A DNA stretch of 53,183 bases from DASZPJ01 sp035550295 (GCA_035550295.1 DASZPJ010000019.1:1-53183); one strand, 5' to 3'. Positions 13,690 through 23,265 are shown, counted from the first letter of the stretch. The notes: generated by a model from the sequence alone, not told the origin. A program made the numbers and translations.

Positions 13690-14895
13690 ATGAGCAAGTG
13701 GCAGTATGACAGTCCGCGGCGACGGCATCGGCGTGCGTTAGTAATTTTGCTGTTACTGCTAGTAGGTGCCGGAGCTGGTTTATACATGCGGCACAACCAG
13801 CCAAAACCCAAAACTGAAGCCGTCAAAAAATCAGCTCCAGCAGTCCAGCCAACAGATGTAACCGGCAAATATTTGTTCAGTGGTACGGCTTACTGGGCGC
13901 GAGCCATCGAAACCCAGGCACACGGCAACTACGCCCAGCCGTTTAGCCAACTTAGTACATTTCATCCGGAACAATACGATGGCTGGCAAATCGATCTGGA
14001 ATGTCCAGTCACCAACGACGTCGTGCCTTATGCCGACCAAGTCACGTTGCTGAAGTTTAACTGCCTGCCGCAGTTTTTGCCGTACGCCACCAAGTATTTT
14101 AATCTGATCAATCTGGCTAACAACCATACCGACAACGACAACGGAATTGTTGGTTTGACCAAAACTCGCGAAGCACTCAGCAAAATTCCGGGCGTCCAGT
14201 ATTTTGGAACATTTGACCCGGCAGTGACTGGCGATGACTGCGAAGTAGTTGGTCTGCCAATCCACATTCAAATGTCGAACGGCAATTCTAAGAAGGGCAA
14301 CTTGCCGATTGCTTTCTGCGAGTGGCATTACGTGTACCGTTTGCCGCGGCCAGGCGAAATCGAGACCGAGCAAAAGTTCGCCAAAGTTATGCCGGTGTTC
14401 GGCTTTGTGCACATGGGCCGGGAATACATCCCCAAGGCCGATCCGGTGCAGGTTTCTATCGCCCATCAAGTTATCGATAGCGGCGCCCAGTTTGTCATTG
14501 CCAACCAATCGCACTGGGTTCAAAATACAGAGGTCTACAAGAATAAACTGATCGTTTACTCGACCGGTAATTTGATCTTTGACCAGCTGGACGCCGAGAC
14601 TAATCGCGGCGACAACATCGCCGTTAGCCTAAGTGTCAAAGACGATGCCAACATCGAAAAGTGGCTGAAGCTGGGCCCGACTTGCGTGACATTCAAGGAT
14701 GACTGTTTTGCCAAAGCCCAGGCCGAAGGACTGAAGAATTTCCAGGTGAGTCTGGACTATCACGTTGTGGCCAGCCATGGTGGCGATCGCGAGCTGACGC
14801 ACTTAGCTGACCCAGCCACCCAGGCCGCCGTTGAGCAGCGTATGAATTGGTCGCAAACCTGCCAGGAACTAAAGGCGCCATACGGCTGTAATTAA
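13690..14895 (+). CDS. CapA family metallophosphatase-like protein (poly-gamma-glutamate biosynthesis type)
   Basis: 401 residues. A basic N-terminus and one membrane helix (ALVILLLLLVGAGAGLYM) anchor it, with the catalytic domain outside. Motifs of the CapA/PgsA family follow: FSGTAYWAR (in place of GD), NLINLANNHTDN, VFGFVHMGREYIP, IANQSHWVQNTEVYKNKLIVYSTGNLIFDQ. The family is calcineurin-like and acts in capsule or polyglutamate export, though many members have unknown substrates. The usual first GDxxL metal motif is replaced, so catalysis is uncertain. TATCAT lies 6 nt before the ATG. Confidence 0.82.
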   Translation: MSKWQYDSPRRRHRRALVILLLLLVGAGAGLYMRHNQPKPKTEAVKKSAPAVQPTDVTGKYLFSGTAYWARAIETQAHGNYAQPFSQLSTFHPEQYDGWQIDLECPVTNDVVPYADQVTLLKFNCLPQFLPYATKYFNLINLANNHTDNDNGIVGLTKTREALSKIPGVQYFGTFDPAVTGDDCEVVGLPIHIQMSNGNSKKGNLPIAFCEWHYVYRLPRPGEIETEQKFAKVMPVFGFVHMGREYIPKADPVQVSIAHQVIDSGAQFVIANQSHWVQNTEVYKNKLIVYSTGNLIFDQLDAETNRGDNIAVSLSVKDDANIEKWLKLGPTCVTFKDDCFAKAQAEGLKNFQVSLDYHVVASHGGDRELTHLADPATQAAVEQRMNWSQTCQELKAPYGCN

Positions 14896-14934
14896 GCTCG
14901 TCCGAGACGTTTTTTTAAGGTATACTTGGGCTTG

Positions 14935-15903
14935 ATGACACATCAGCCCGGGACGCTGCAACAATTCTTGTTGGGTGAACTCCAAAGCCATCCAGAGAAG
15001 GCTGAGTTGGTGATGATGATGGCCGATTTGGCTACCATAGGCAAACTTATTTCTGCGCGTTTGAGCCGAGCCGGATTGACCGGTGGCCGCGGCTACACTG
15101 AATCCAGCAATGTGCACGACGAAGCCCAGGCCAAACTCGATGTTTGGAGCAATGACCTCTGTAAAAACTACCTGAGCAGTACCGGTTTGTTTGCCGCACT
15201 CGCCAGCGAAGAGGAAGAAACGGTCGTAGATCTCAAGAATCCAGATGGCAAATACGTCATCGCGTTTGACCCGCTGGACGGCAGCACAAATATTGATACA
15301 AATGGTGGTGTGGGCACGATTTTTTCGGTTCACAAAAAGCTTGAAAACTTGCCAGCCGGTGACGAAAAGCAGTTTTTGCAATCCGGCCGCGACCAGGTTT
15401 TGGCCGGCTATATTTATTACGGTCCGTCGACAATCCTGGTTTTCAGTTGGGGCGACGGCGTTCACGAGTGCACGCTGGACAATGACCTTGGCGAATTCCT
15501 ACTCAGCAGCCAAACGGTCACTTGGCCGAGCGAGACTCCTTATTACAGTTTTAACGAAGCCTATGCTGACCGGATTAGCCAGTTGGATCACGATCAACTT
15601 TCTAAGATTCGCGGGTTGGCCGACAAATTGCGCTGGGCTGGCGCACTTGTCGCTGATTTTCACCGTAGCCTTTTGAAAGGTGGGATTTTCTTTATGCCGG
15701 CGTTTGCGGCCGATTCAGGTTCTACAGAGTTCAAACCGAAATTGCGCCTGAATTACGAAGCGCAGCCGATGGCTTTGCTGGCCGAGCAGTCCGGTGCAGT
15801 GGCATTGGCTGATGGCCAAAATGTGCTCGACATTGTACCGGGCAGCTTGCACCAAAAGGTGCCGCTGGTAATTGCTCACCAATCTGTAATTAAGCAACTT
15901 TAG
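14935..15903 (+). CDS. fbp: Fructose-1,6-bisphosphatase, class I
   Basis: Hydrolyses fructose-1,6-bisphosphate to fructose-6-P. 322 residues from the ATG at 14935; an in-frame TTG at 14926 is less likely because TATACT (14921-14926) overlaps it and predicts an mRNA starting next to the ATG. Class I motifs: ASEEEE at about residue 90, FDPLDGSTNIDTNGGVGTIFSV (metal and phosphate site), YYGPSTILVFSWGDGVHE, and the C-terminal LRLNYEAQPMALLAEQSGAVA (family: KLRLLYEANPMA). It is followed after 10 nt by the aldolase gene, forming a gluconeogenic pair. Confidence 0.94.
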   Translation: MTHQPGTLQQFLLGELQSHPEKAELVMMMADLATIGKLISARLSRAGLTGGRGYTESSNVHDEAQAKLDVWSNDLCKNYLSSTGLFAALASEEEETVVDLKNPDGKYVIAFDPLDGSTNIDTNGGVGTIFSVHKKLENLPAGDEKQFLQSGRDQVLAGYIYYGPSTILVFSWGDGVHECTLDNDLGEFLLSSQTVTWPSETPYYSFNEAYADRISQLDHDQLSKIRGLADKLRWAGALVADFHRSLLKGGIFFMPAFAADSGSTEFKPKLRLNYEAQPMALLAEQSGAVALADGQNVLDIVPGSLHQKVPLVIAHQSVIKQL

Positions 15904-15913
15904 GAGGACGAAC

Positions 15914-16930
15914 ATGCAGTACGAAGACCAACTCAAGAAGACCGCCAAAGCTATGGCTGCAACCGGTAAAGGCTTGCTGGCAGCTGATGAAAGCAGTGGC
16001 ACAATCGCCAAAAGATTCGACTCAGTTGGGCAGGAAAATACCGAAGAAACCCGCCGTAGCTACCGACAATTATTGTTGACTGCCCCTGGCATCGAACAGT
16101 ATTTGAGTGGCGTGATTTTGTATGACGAAACGATTCGACAGGCAACCGATTCAGGCCAGCCCTTCGCCGAAGCGCTGAAAGCTAACGGCATCATTCCCGG
16201 CATCAAAGTCGACATTGGCGCCAAAGATTTGCCGTTTCACCCCGGCGAAATGGTGACGGAAGGGTTGGACGGATTGCGTGAACGGTTTGCGGAATATGCC
16301 GAACTTGGCGCCGGATTTGCCAAATGGCGGGCGGTGATCACCATCATCGGCGACGACAAGCCGTCTGACGCTTGTTTGACGGCTAACGCCCACGCCTTGG
16401 CCCGCTACGCCGCGCTGGCACAGGAAGCTGGCATTGTACCGATCATCGAACCGGAAGTCCTGCTGGACGGTGACCACAGCATCGAACGCTGTTACGAAGT
16501 CGTTGGCCAAACGCTGGATGCATGCTTCGCGGCCCTAAAAAACCAGGGCGTGATGCTGGAAGGCACGATTCTAAAGACCAGCATGGTGCTGTCTGGCAAA
16601 GACGCCAGCAACCGGGCTGATGTGCAGACAGTCGCAGCCAAAACCGTCGAAGTGCTCAAAGCTCACGTGCCAGAAAACCTGGCTGGTGTCGTATTCCTAT
16701 CTGGCGGACAAGAAGCCGTGGAAGCCACCGCGCACCTAGATGCCATGAATAAAATTGGTGGTTGTCCGTGGCCGCTGACGTTCAGCTACAGCCGCGCCAT
16801 CCAAGAACCAGTGCTCAAATTGTGGGCTGCCGGGCAGTCCGACGAAGCCGTCAAAGTCTACTTGCACAGACTGGAAGCCAATAGTTTGGCATCAAAAGGG
16901 CAATGGAGCGAAAGTTTCGAGAACGCATGA
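15914..16930 (+). CDS. Fructose-bisphosphate aldolase, class I (Schiff-base type)
   Basis: Reversibly cleaves fructose-1,6-bisphosphate to DHAP and glyceraldehyde-3-P. 338 residues, resembling eukaryotic-type class I aldolases: GKGLLAADESSGTIAKRF at residues 18-35, VILYDETIRQ, GIKVDIGAKD, FAKWRAVITI, IIEPEVLLDGDH, then LEGTILKTSMV, where the Lys forms the Schiff base. VFLSGGQEAVEATAHL and TFSYSRAIQEPVLKLW complete the family. AGGAGG sits before the ATG. Its last codons overlap orn by ATGA. It lies with fbp, so the unit can run carbon toward fructose-6-P. Confidence 0.95.
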   Translation: MQYEDQLKKTAKAMAATGKGLLAADESSGTIAKRFDSVGQENTEETRRSYRQLLLTAPGIEQYLSGVILYDETIRQATDSGQPFAEALKANGIIPGIKVDIGAKDLPFHPGEMVTEGLDGLRERFAEYAELGAGFAKWRAVITIIGDDKPSDACLTANAHALARYAALAQEAGIVPIIEPEVLLDGDHSIERCYEVVGQTLDACFAALKNQGVMLEGTILKTSMVLSGKDASNRADVQTVAAKTVEVLKAHVPENLAGVVFLSGGQEAVEATAHLDAMNKIGGCPWPLTFSYSRAIQEPVLKLWAAGQSDEAVKVYLHRLEANSLASKGQWSESFENA

Positions 16931-17478
16931 TCGACAAACACGCCATTCCGACAAAGCTGATCTGGATTGACCTGGAAATGACCGGCCTCGACCCGTTAGA
17001 AGACGTTATTTTGGAGATCGCGGCTGAAGTTACAGACTTTGATTTTAAAACGCTGGCCAGCTACGAAGCGATTGTGCGGCAACCCAAAGATGTAGTCATT
17101 GAGCGCATGCAAAAGAACATTTGGTGGAAAGATTTTCCGGAAAACCGCGACCAGTTCATCGGCAACCTCGACAACGGTAAACCATCCCAGCAAGTCGAGC
17201 AAGAACTTATCAACCTAGTCGAACAGAACTTTGGTGACGAGCCGGCGATTTTGGCAGGCAATAGCATCCATAATGACCGGAATTTCATCAAGCAGTGGTG
17301 GCCGGAGTTTGACCTAAAACTGCACTATAGAATGCTCGACGTCAGTTCATGGAAAGTCGTGATGCAGGCCAAATACGGTGTGGTTTTTGAGAAGAAGGAA
17401 GTACATCGCGCCTTTGACGACATCCAAGCCAGCATCGCCGAATTGCAACACTATCTCGAGGTTTTAAAAGAAAACTAA
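16927..17478 (+). CDS. orn: Oligoribonuclease (DEDDh 3'-5' exonuclease)
   Basis: Degrades 2-5-mer RNAs to mononucleotides. The start at 16927 is the ATG overlapping the aldolase stop. 183 residues. DEDDh motifs: IWIDLEMTGLDP (D, E), GNSIHNDRNFIKQWWPEF (D), HRAFDDIQASIAEL (H and final D). Length and sequence fit bacterial Orn closely. Co-translation with the aldolase is unusual but compact operons mix functions here. Confidence 0.94.
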   Translation: MIDKHAIPTKLIWIDLEMTGLDPLEDVILEIAAEVTDFDFKTLASYEAIVRQPKDVVIERMQKNIWWKDFPENRDQFIGNLDNGKPSQQVEQELINLVEQNFGDEPAILAGNSIHNDRNFIKQWWPEFDLKLHYRMLDVSSWKVVMQAKYGVVFEKKEVHRAFDDIQASIAELQHYLEVLKEN

Positions 17479-17540
17479 TCGCTTTTGCTTGCCTAACAAA
17501 AAGTGCCTATAGTGTAGACAGAATTTAGGGGAGTGGATTG

Positions 17541-18035
17541 ATGCAATTCACGGCTAAGTATGGTTTTAGGGAGCCGGTTGAGTTTCTTAGCTTGGAGCCC
17601 GAGGAGTGGAATGTAGTTGAGGCCGTGGTAAGCAATTGCTTAGCCAACGGCGCTACCGCTGAGCCAAATTCACTTAACCGTCACTTGCTGGATAGGACGG
17701 TAACTCCTGGCTGGCGGGCTGGTTCTTTGTACATGCCGATCATTGACGGTTTACCTAGCACGGAATATGTAGCCTTTTTTCGATCGATAAGCGCTTATGC
17801 CCAAGATGAAACACTGGAACGCAGCAAATGGAACCAGCTACGGCATCCAATCGCAGCGCATAAGGCCAAGAAACAACAGCAGGCACTCGGCCACACGGCA
17901 TTTATGATGGGCTGGAAATTTAACTCCAAAATGGAAGAAGCCCAAAGTGTTAATGATGAAACACGACGATTTAGAGATTGGCTCGAGGAAGTTAAAACTA
18001 CAGACAAGCATTGGTCTGAGGAACCGAGTTCTTAG
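17541..18035 (+). CDS. Hypothetical cytoplasmic protein
   Basis: 164 residues from ATG 17541, with GGGGAG about 8 nt upstream (a TTG at 17538 is an alternative). A TATAGT -10 lies at about 17509. The sequence is mixed alpha/beta (FLSLEPEEWNVVEAVVSNCLANG, YVAFFRSISAYAQDETLERSKWNQLRHPIAAHKAKKQQ, FRDWLEEVKTTDKHW) with no signal peptide or membrane helix. I recognise no family. It ends before a strong bidirectional terminator. Confidence 0.65.
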   Translation: MQFTAKYGFREPVEFLSLEPEEWNVVEAVVSNCLANGATAEPNSLNRHLLDRTVTPGWRAGSLYMPIIDGLPSTEYVAFFRSISAYAQDETLERSKWNQLRHPIAAHKAKKQQQALGHTAFMMGWKFNSKMEEAQSVNDETRRFRDWLEEVKTTDKHWSEEPSS

Positions 18036-18041
18036 CATATA

Positions 18042-18073
18042 AAAATCCCCTGGCTTTTTGACCAGGGGATTTT
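18042..18073. terminator. Bidirectional rho-independent terminator
   Basis: Perfect 12-bp stem AAAATCCCCTGG (18042-18053) / CCAGGGGATTTT (18062-18073) with an 8-nt loop and A/T runs on both sides. It serves the + gene ending at 18035 and the - gene ending at 18097. Confidence 0.9.
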
Positions 18074-18096
18074 AGGTTAGTTTTATTAACTAGTTT

Positions 18097-21000
18097 TTAT
18101 TCTTCGTCTTCGTCGTTACGGCGTCGGCCGAATAGGAACCACCAGCCACCCAGCAGGGCTGCCAGGACTAGCAACCACCACCAGCCGAGACCCAGGAAGT
18201 TGTTGGACTTCTTAGCGTGTTTGGTGTTGCTTTGGTCGGTGTTGGTGCTGGAAGTCTGGCCGTTGTCGTTAGACTTCTCACCAAGTACGTTGCCGTTGTC
18301 GCTGCCGCCACCTTGGCCACCGTTGCTGCTGGAGCTGGTCGTGGTAACAACCTGTGGAACTGGGTGGTTAATGACGTAGCTTTCAACTGTAACACCGCTG
18401 GTGTTGCCAACTGAGTCACAAGCGATTGCTTTGATAGTCAAGTTGCTGCTGACCGTGATTGCGCCAGTGTAAAGTGTGCTGCTGCAAGTTGGAGTTGTGC
18501 CGTCAGTGGTGTAGTAGATTTGCTGTGTGCCGCTGGCGTCAGTGCTGGTCAAAGTGACGGTCTGGTTGCCAGTGTATGTACCACCAGCAGGTGAAGCTAC
18601 TGGATCGGTCGGGGCGGTGTTGTCGACGTTAACGATGACACTGTCCTGGCCAATGTTGCCAGCCTTGTCGCGTCCGGTCAGAACGATTGCGTAAGTACCA
18701 TCCGGAACAGTTGTAGTGTCCCAGCTGGCTGAAACACTGCCAGCGCCGTGGCCGTGAACGTGGAAGACCTTGTTGTTGCTGGTGTCTACAACTTTCCAAG
18801 AGTAACCCTTAGGGTGCTTCTCGGTGATGTTGCCAGCCAGGTTTACAGTACCGCCTACATAGCTGCCATCGCTTGGGCTGGTAATAGTCGCTACTGGAGA
18901 AGTGCGGTCGATGTGGATGGTGCGGTAGTAAGTGTTCTTATTGCCAGCGTGGTCTTCAACGAACAGGACTAAACTGTATTTGCCGTCTGCAAGGCTGCCA
19001 AGACCAATACCGCAAGTTGTCCAGAAGTGGTGACCACTCAAGTTGTGGTTGTTGTAGCAGGTGCGAACCTTGTTGCTGTTGTGGTCAATCAAGGTGACTT
19101 TAACGTGCTTCAGGGAAATGTTGTCGTGCGCCCAGAAACCGACACCGAAGTCGTTGTTGAGCCAAGCACCGTCACTTGGAGTTGGCCAAGTGAACCCTGC
19201 GGTTGGCGCGGTGTTGTCGACAATCAGGTCGAGAGTGGCTGTGGTTTTGTTGCCAGCTAAGTCCTTAGCAACCAAGGTGAAGGTGTGCGTGCCATCGCTG
19301 ACAGTAGTCGTGTCAAAGCTGTAAACTTCATTGCCGTTGCCAGTACCTTGGTCAACCTTGCTGCCGTCCAGGAATAGCTTGTAGCCTTCGAGGTTGGTGT
19401 CGTTGACGTAGTATTTAACATTTATAGTGCCGTTGACGTACTTACCGTTGTTCGGGTGGGTGAAGTAAGCATCCGGCGCGGTGTTGTCGACAGTTACAGT
19501 AATTGAAGTCGAAGCTTTGTTGCCAGCCAAGTCGCGAGCTTTCAAGGTAATGGTGTGTGAACCATCGCTCAAAGCTGTAGTGTCCAGGTCGTAAGTGTGG
19601 TTGCCATTGTTGCTGCCAGTTTTGACGTTGTTGCCATCAACGGAAAGTTTGTAGTCGTTGAGGTTCAGGTCGTTGACGTTGAACTTGACGTGGACTGAGC
19701 CGTTTATGTAGTCGCCATTGCTTGGGTTGGTGATATTGACGGTCGGGTCAGTCGTGTCAACAGTGAAGCAGTTGGTGCCGGAGTAGCCGCTTTGGCCGCC
19801 CAGGTTGTCGATGGCTTGGACGTGGAAGCAGTAGTAGCCATCGCTCAAAGTTGTCAGGTAGCTGGTACCACTTTGAGTCTGGTCAACTGATGGAGCGGTA
19901 AAGCTGCCGTCATTATCGATCTGAATCTCGTAGCTAAGCGGAGTGTTAGGGCCGGTGCTGGCGTTCCAGCTGAAGTTAACTAAATCGTTGTTGGTGTAGA
20001 TGCCGTTGGCCGGGCCGTTCACAGTAGGAACAGTTGGCGGGTTGGCATCAACTGTAAAGCTGCCGGCAGCCGAGCTGCTATTGCCAGCCAGGTCAGTAGC
20101 TGTAGCGCTTACAGTGTAATTGCCGTCAGCCAGTACGTCGGCTGAGTCAAAACTCCAAACGCCGCCGGTAACGGTTACATTGCTGTAAGTACGAGTGTAG
20201 GCGCCTCCCGTAACGGTTACGTCCACAGTGTCGAGATTGTCGTCGCTGGCTGTGCCGCTGATGGTTGGCGTGGTGTCGTTAGTAAATGTGCTTTGCTGGT
20301 CGACAGTTACCACAGGTGCGGTGTTGTCGACGTGAACAGTAATAGTGTCGTGATCCGAGTTCAAGACTTGGTCAGCTGCCGTCAGGGTGATGGTGTAGTC
20401 ACCATCGGCAACTGTGGTGGTGTCCCAAGTGAGGTCAGAAACACTGCCAAAGTGTGGGTCAGACAGAACAGTGTTATTGCTGCTGTCTTTTACTTTCCAG
20501 CTGTAGCCAAGCAGGCCGGTGCCGCTGTCACTGGCCAAGCCAGAGGCAGTGATTGTGCCATGGACGTAATCACCATCGCTTGGACTGGTAATGCTAACGG
20601 TTGGTGCGGTGGTGTCGACGGTGAACTGGCGCGTGTTGCTCCAGCTGCTGGTGCCACCTAGGGCATCAGTTCCCATAACACGGGCGTAGTATGTGCCGTC
20701 AGCTAGTGGGTTGCTGACCTGGCTGAGACTGGTGGTCGTGTAAGTAGTTGGGCTGCTGAAGCCGCTGTTATCAGCAACCTCTACGGTGTAGGTTACAACC
20801 GGGTGAGTGATGTTCAGGCCAGGAAGCCAAGAAATAGTCGGGGTGCTATTAGCTGTTTGAAGTAACGGGGTCAAAATGGTAGGTGTACCAGGTGCGTGAA
20901 CATCGATGACGATACTGCCGGTAGCGGTGCTAAAGTTGGCAACTTCGTCGGTCGCCTTAACGCCAATGTTGTAGTTACCGTCGCTCAGGTGGTCGATGTT

Positions 21001-22836
21001 AGGAACGGTTACGCTCCAGACGCCACCGCCAACAGTAGCGGTGTATACATTGCCGTTGATCTTAACTTTAACGGTTGCGTTATTGTCGTCGACAGTACCG
21101 GTCAAGGTAGGTGTGTTGTCGCCGGTAACAGTGCCTTGCTGATCAACAGTCACAACTGGTGCCGTGTTATCAACCGTAACGCTGACTGAAGTCGAAGCCT
21201 GGTTGCCGGCGTTGTCAGTAGCGCTCAGGGTGACAGTGTAAACGCCGTCCGCAACGGCAGTCGTGTCCCAGCTAAATGGAGCCGCACTGGTGGCAACGAC
21301 AGTGCTGCTGGCGTTGGTGATGGTGTAGCCGCTGGTAGCAACGCCGGAAGTAGCGTCAGAAACGCTGCCATTGACGCTGACAGTTTGCTTAACGGTGGTG
21401 CCATCGATTGGGCTGGAAATGTTAACAACCGGCTTGGTGTTGTCGACCACGATGTAGTTGACAGTGTCGCTGGCTGGGTTGCCGGCAACATCACTGCCGC
21501 TGGCAGTAACGCAGTACTGGCCATCAGTTAGGGCTGTACTGTCAAACGTAGCGTTCCAGTGGCCATTGCCACCTACTGAAGCGATTTGGCTAGTGGAAGC
21601 AACGGCTGAACAAACGCCCGCAACAACCGGGTAAAGCGCCACGTTAACCTGGCTGCTGGCCAGACCGCTGGTAGCGTCGCTGGCAAGGCCTTTGACTTTA
21701 ACGCTGTTGCCGCTGACGATGTCGCCTGAGCCCAAGTTGGTGATGGCGATGTTTGGAGCGGTGTTGTCGATTGTGATGTTTACAGTAGATTGAGTGGTGT
21801 TACTAGCGGCGTCGATGCCGGTAGCAACCAAAGTGTGTGAACCATCGCTGAACAGAGTGGTGTTTAGGCTGTAAGTGTAGCTGCCGTTAGCAGTACCTGA
21901 TTGGACTGTGATGCCGTCCATGGTCAGGCTGTAGCTGCTTAGGTCGTTATCGCTAACTGAGTATCCGACCGAGACACCGTTGCCACTAACAAGCGCATTG
22001 TTGCTAGGAGAAGTGATGTTAACGGTTGGGGCGCTGGTATCGACAGTAAAGCTGCGAGCAGTGCTGAAGGCGCTGGTAGCAGTGTTACTGCGGGTAGCAC
22101 GAACGCGCCAGTAGTAAGTGCCGTCGCTGAGACTGCGTTGAACGCTGGTGCTAGCTGTGGCTGGGTTGGCAATGATGTTGGTGAAACCAGCGTCAGTTGC
22201 AATTTGAACTTTGTAGCCAGTAGCGCCAGCAGCAGAGTTCCAACTGAAAGTTACCGGGTTGGCGTTGGTGTTGGCTGTGTCGGCTGGAGCGACCAGGCTG
22301 GGAACAGCTGGCTGGACGTGCAGGTTATTAGAGATAGCGGTGTTTGTTTTAGTGGTTGCACCGTTGCTGTCAGTGCCGACAAATTGAACGGTGTATTTTT
22401 CGACAGTAGAAGTTGGGTGGCTAACATCACAGTTCAGCGTGTCCGGGAAGATGCTGAGGTTGCTGGTGTCGACAGTCGTCGAGTAAATGTCGCCAACATT
22501 AGGAAGGGCAGTTGGTGCTACAACTACTTGGTTACAGTCGTCGGCAATGGCATCGATTTCATAAGTTACGCCATCGGCTGGCAGGGCGGTCATTGACCAG
22601 CCAGCACCTGCTGGGTCGGCTTGGATTGAAATAGTGTTTACGCCGGCAGACAATGTTGCGCCGGCAGCTGGAACCTGATTGCTCAGAATCGGGCCGTTAA
22701 CTTGGGCGAAAGCTTTACCCATTAAGACTGGCAAGGCGCCGCCAAGGCTGCTGGCTACTAGAATTGCAGCAGTACTTATACTAATAACTTTTTTTTGGGT
22801 GTTTTTGTATAACCGCACCAAGCGTTTACTTAACAT
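18097..22836 (-). CDS. Giant cell-surface protein with tandem Ig-like domains and C-terminal membrane anchor
   Basis: 1579 residues from the ATG at 22836, which has GGGAG 8 nt upstream (a GTG 18 nt earlier is weaker). The signal sequence is VISISTAAILVASSLGGALPVLMGKAFAQ. About a dozen repeats of ~90 residues follow, each ending DNTAPxVxI or VDTTAPTVxI and containing GTVxxNGxVSD, LxDGxYTVTxxAxDxAGN (Big_3/HYR-like Ig modules), interleaved with fibronectin-III-like units (VSFSWNSAxGATGYKVQI, YYWRVRA). A chitobiase-type CHU_C-like unit lies near the end (SPAGGTYTGNQTVTLTSTDASG). The C-terminus is Ser/Asn/Gly-rich, then a Trp-rich membrane helix and RRRNDEDEE. No LPXTG. Probably an adhesin for host or neighbour contact. 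Confidence 0.88.
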   Translation of the reverse strand: MLSKRLVRLYKNTQKKVISISTAAILVASSLGGALPVLMGKAFAQVNGPILSNQVPAAGATLSAGVNTISIQADPAGAGWSMTALPADGVTYEIDAIADDCNQVVVAPTALPNVGDIYSTTVDTSNLSIFPDTLNCDVSHPTSTVEKYTVQFVGTDSNGATTKTNTAISNNLHVQPAVPSLVAPADTANTNANPVTFSWNSAAGATGYKVQIATDAGFTNIIANPATASTSVQRSLSDGTYYWRVRATRSNTATSAFSTARSFTVDTSAPTVNITSPSNNALVSGNGVSVGYSVSDNDLSSYSLTMDGITVQSGTANGSYTYSLNTTLFSDGSHTLVATGIDAASNTTQSTVNITIDNTAPNIAITNLGSGDIVSGNSVKVKGLASDATSGLASSQVNVALYPVVAGVCSAVASTSQIASVGGNGHWNATFDSTALTDGQYCVTASGSDVAGNPASDTVNYIVVDNTKPVVNISSPIDGTTVKQTVSVNGSVSDATSGVATSGYTITNASSTVVATSAAPFSWDTTAVADGVYTVTLSATDNAGNQASTSVSVTVDNTAPVVTVDQQGTVTGDNTPTLTGTVDDNNATVKVKINGNVYTATVGGGVWSVTVPNIDHLSDGNYNIGVKATDEVANFSTATGSIVIDVHAPGTPTILTPLLQTANSTPTISWLPGLNITHPVVTYTVEVADNSGFSSPTTYTTTSLSQVSNPLADGTYYARVMGTDALGGTSSWSNTRQFTVDTTAPTVSITSPSDGDYVHGTITASGLASDSGTGLLGYSWKVKDSSNNTVLSDPHFGSVSDLTWDTTTVADGDYTITLTAADQVLNSDHDTITVHVDNTAPVVTVDQQSTFTNDTTPTISGTASDDNLDTVDVTVTGGAYTRTYSNVTVTGGVWSFDSADVLADGNYTVSATATDLAGNSSSAAGSFTVDANPPTVPTVNGPANGIYTNNDLVNFSWNASTGPNTPLSYEIQIDNDGSFTAPSVDQTQSGTSYLTTLSDGYYCFHVQAIDNLGGQSGYSGTNCFTVDTTDPTVNITNPSNGDYINGSVHVKFNVNDLNLNDYKLSVDGNNVKTGSNNGNHTYDLDTTALSDGSHTITLKARDLAGNKASTSITVTVDNTAPDAYFTHPNNGKYVNGTINVKYYVNDTNLEGYKLFLDGSKVDQGTGNGNEVYSFDTTTVSDGTHTFTLVAKDLAGNKTTATLDLIVDNTAPTAGFTWPTPSDGAWLNNDFGVGFWAHDNISLKHVKVTLIDHNSNKVRTCYNNHNLSGHHFWTTCGIGLGSLADGKYSLVLFVEDHAGNKNTYYRTIHIDRTSPVATITSPSDGSYVGGTVNLAGNITEKHPKGYSWKVVDTSNNKVFHVHGHGAGSVSASWDTTTVPDGTYAIVLTGRDKAGNIGQDSVIVNVDNTAPTDPVASPAGGTYTGNQTVTLTSTDASGTQQIYYTTDGTTPTCSSTLYTGAITVSSNLTIKAIACDSVGNTSGVTVESYVINHPVPQVVTTTSSSSNGGQGGGSDNGNVLGEKSNDNGQTSSTNTDQSNTKHAKKSNNFLGLGWWWLLVLAALLGGWWFLFGRRRNDEDEE

Positions 22837-22874
22837 AACTGTCTCCCGGACCACCCGTTACTTTTATGGACTGA

Positions 22875-22902
22875 ATTATATAACTTTTTAATTTTTAGTC
22901 AA
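22875..22902 (-). promoter_or_regulatory. Promoter of the giant surface protein gene
   Basis: Minus-strand TTGACT (22902-22897), 16 bp, TATAAT (22880-22875), about 40 bp before the ATG. It overlaps in space with the divergent promoter of the gene at 22936. Confidence 0.75.
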
Positions 22903-22935
22903 CAACATATTTTAATATTTGTTAGAATAAGCGTG

Positions 22936-23265
22936 ATGGATCACAAAACTGTCGAAGACTATATATTGTCGATGCCGAACTCGCGGCTGGAATACCCATT
23001 TGGCGAAGGAGTAGCTGTATATAAGACAAACGATAAAATGTTTGCCCTTATATCGGAAGGCAAGCTGCCAGTCCGGCTTAGCCTGAAATGCGATCCTGTG
23101 CTGTCCAAGCTTTTGCGTGACAAATACATTGAAGTCATGCCTGGCTATCACTTAAATAAGAAGCATTGGAACACTATCGTCCTGTCCGGACAATTGCCGT
23201 GGGAAGAAGTCCAAGGCTTGATCCGCCACAGCTACGAACTAGTAACTGGCCAAAGCAAGGCTTAG
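22936..23265 (+). CDS. MmcQ/YjbR family protein
   Basis: 109 residues from ATG 22936 (a GTG at 22933 is in frame). TAGAAT at 22923 sits 7 nt before the start, so leaderless. The family pattern is clear: E-D-Y-I-L-S-M-P near the N-terminus, LEYPFGEGVAVYKTNDKMFALI, LPVRLSLKCDP, PGYHLNKKHWNTIVL (K-x-H-W-N-T) and a C-terminal IRHSYELV helix. Members have a double-wing DNA-binding-like fold; cellular function is not established. It overlaps by 4 nt the convergent gene. Confidence 0.88.
   Translation: MDHKTVEDYILSMPNSRLEYPFGEGVAVYKTNDKMFALISEGKLPVRLSLKCDPVLSKLLRDKYIEVMPGYHLNKKHWNTIVLSGQLPWEEVQGLIRHSYELVTGQSKA

Noticed and set aside
13313..13804. Longer 163-residue version of the minus-strand secreted protein
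   Set aside because: Its first 52 residues overlap the CapA start and promoter and are not signal-like; the internal ATG at 13648 begins a clean signal-anchor.
14899..14916. Terminator before fbp (CGTC-cga-GACG then seven T)
   Set aside because: Stem of only four pairs; the T-run overlaps the promoter region of fbp. Too weak to call.
18097..22836. Long antisense ORFs and short direct repeats resembling a CRISPR or overlapping genes
   Set aside because: Repeats are ~270-bp Ig modules with coding constraint; opposite-strand ORFs mirror the biased codon use.
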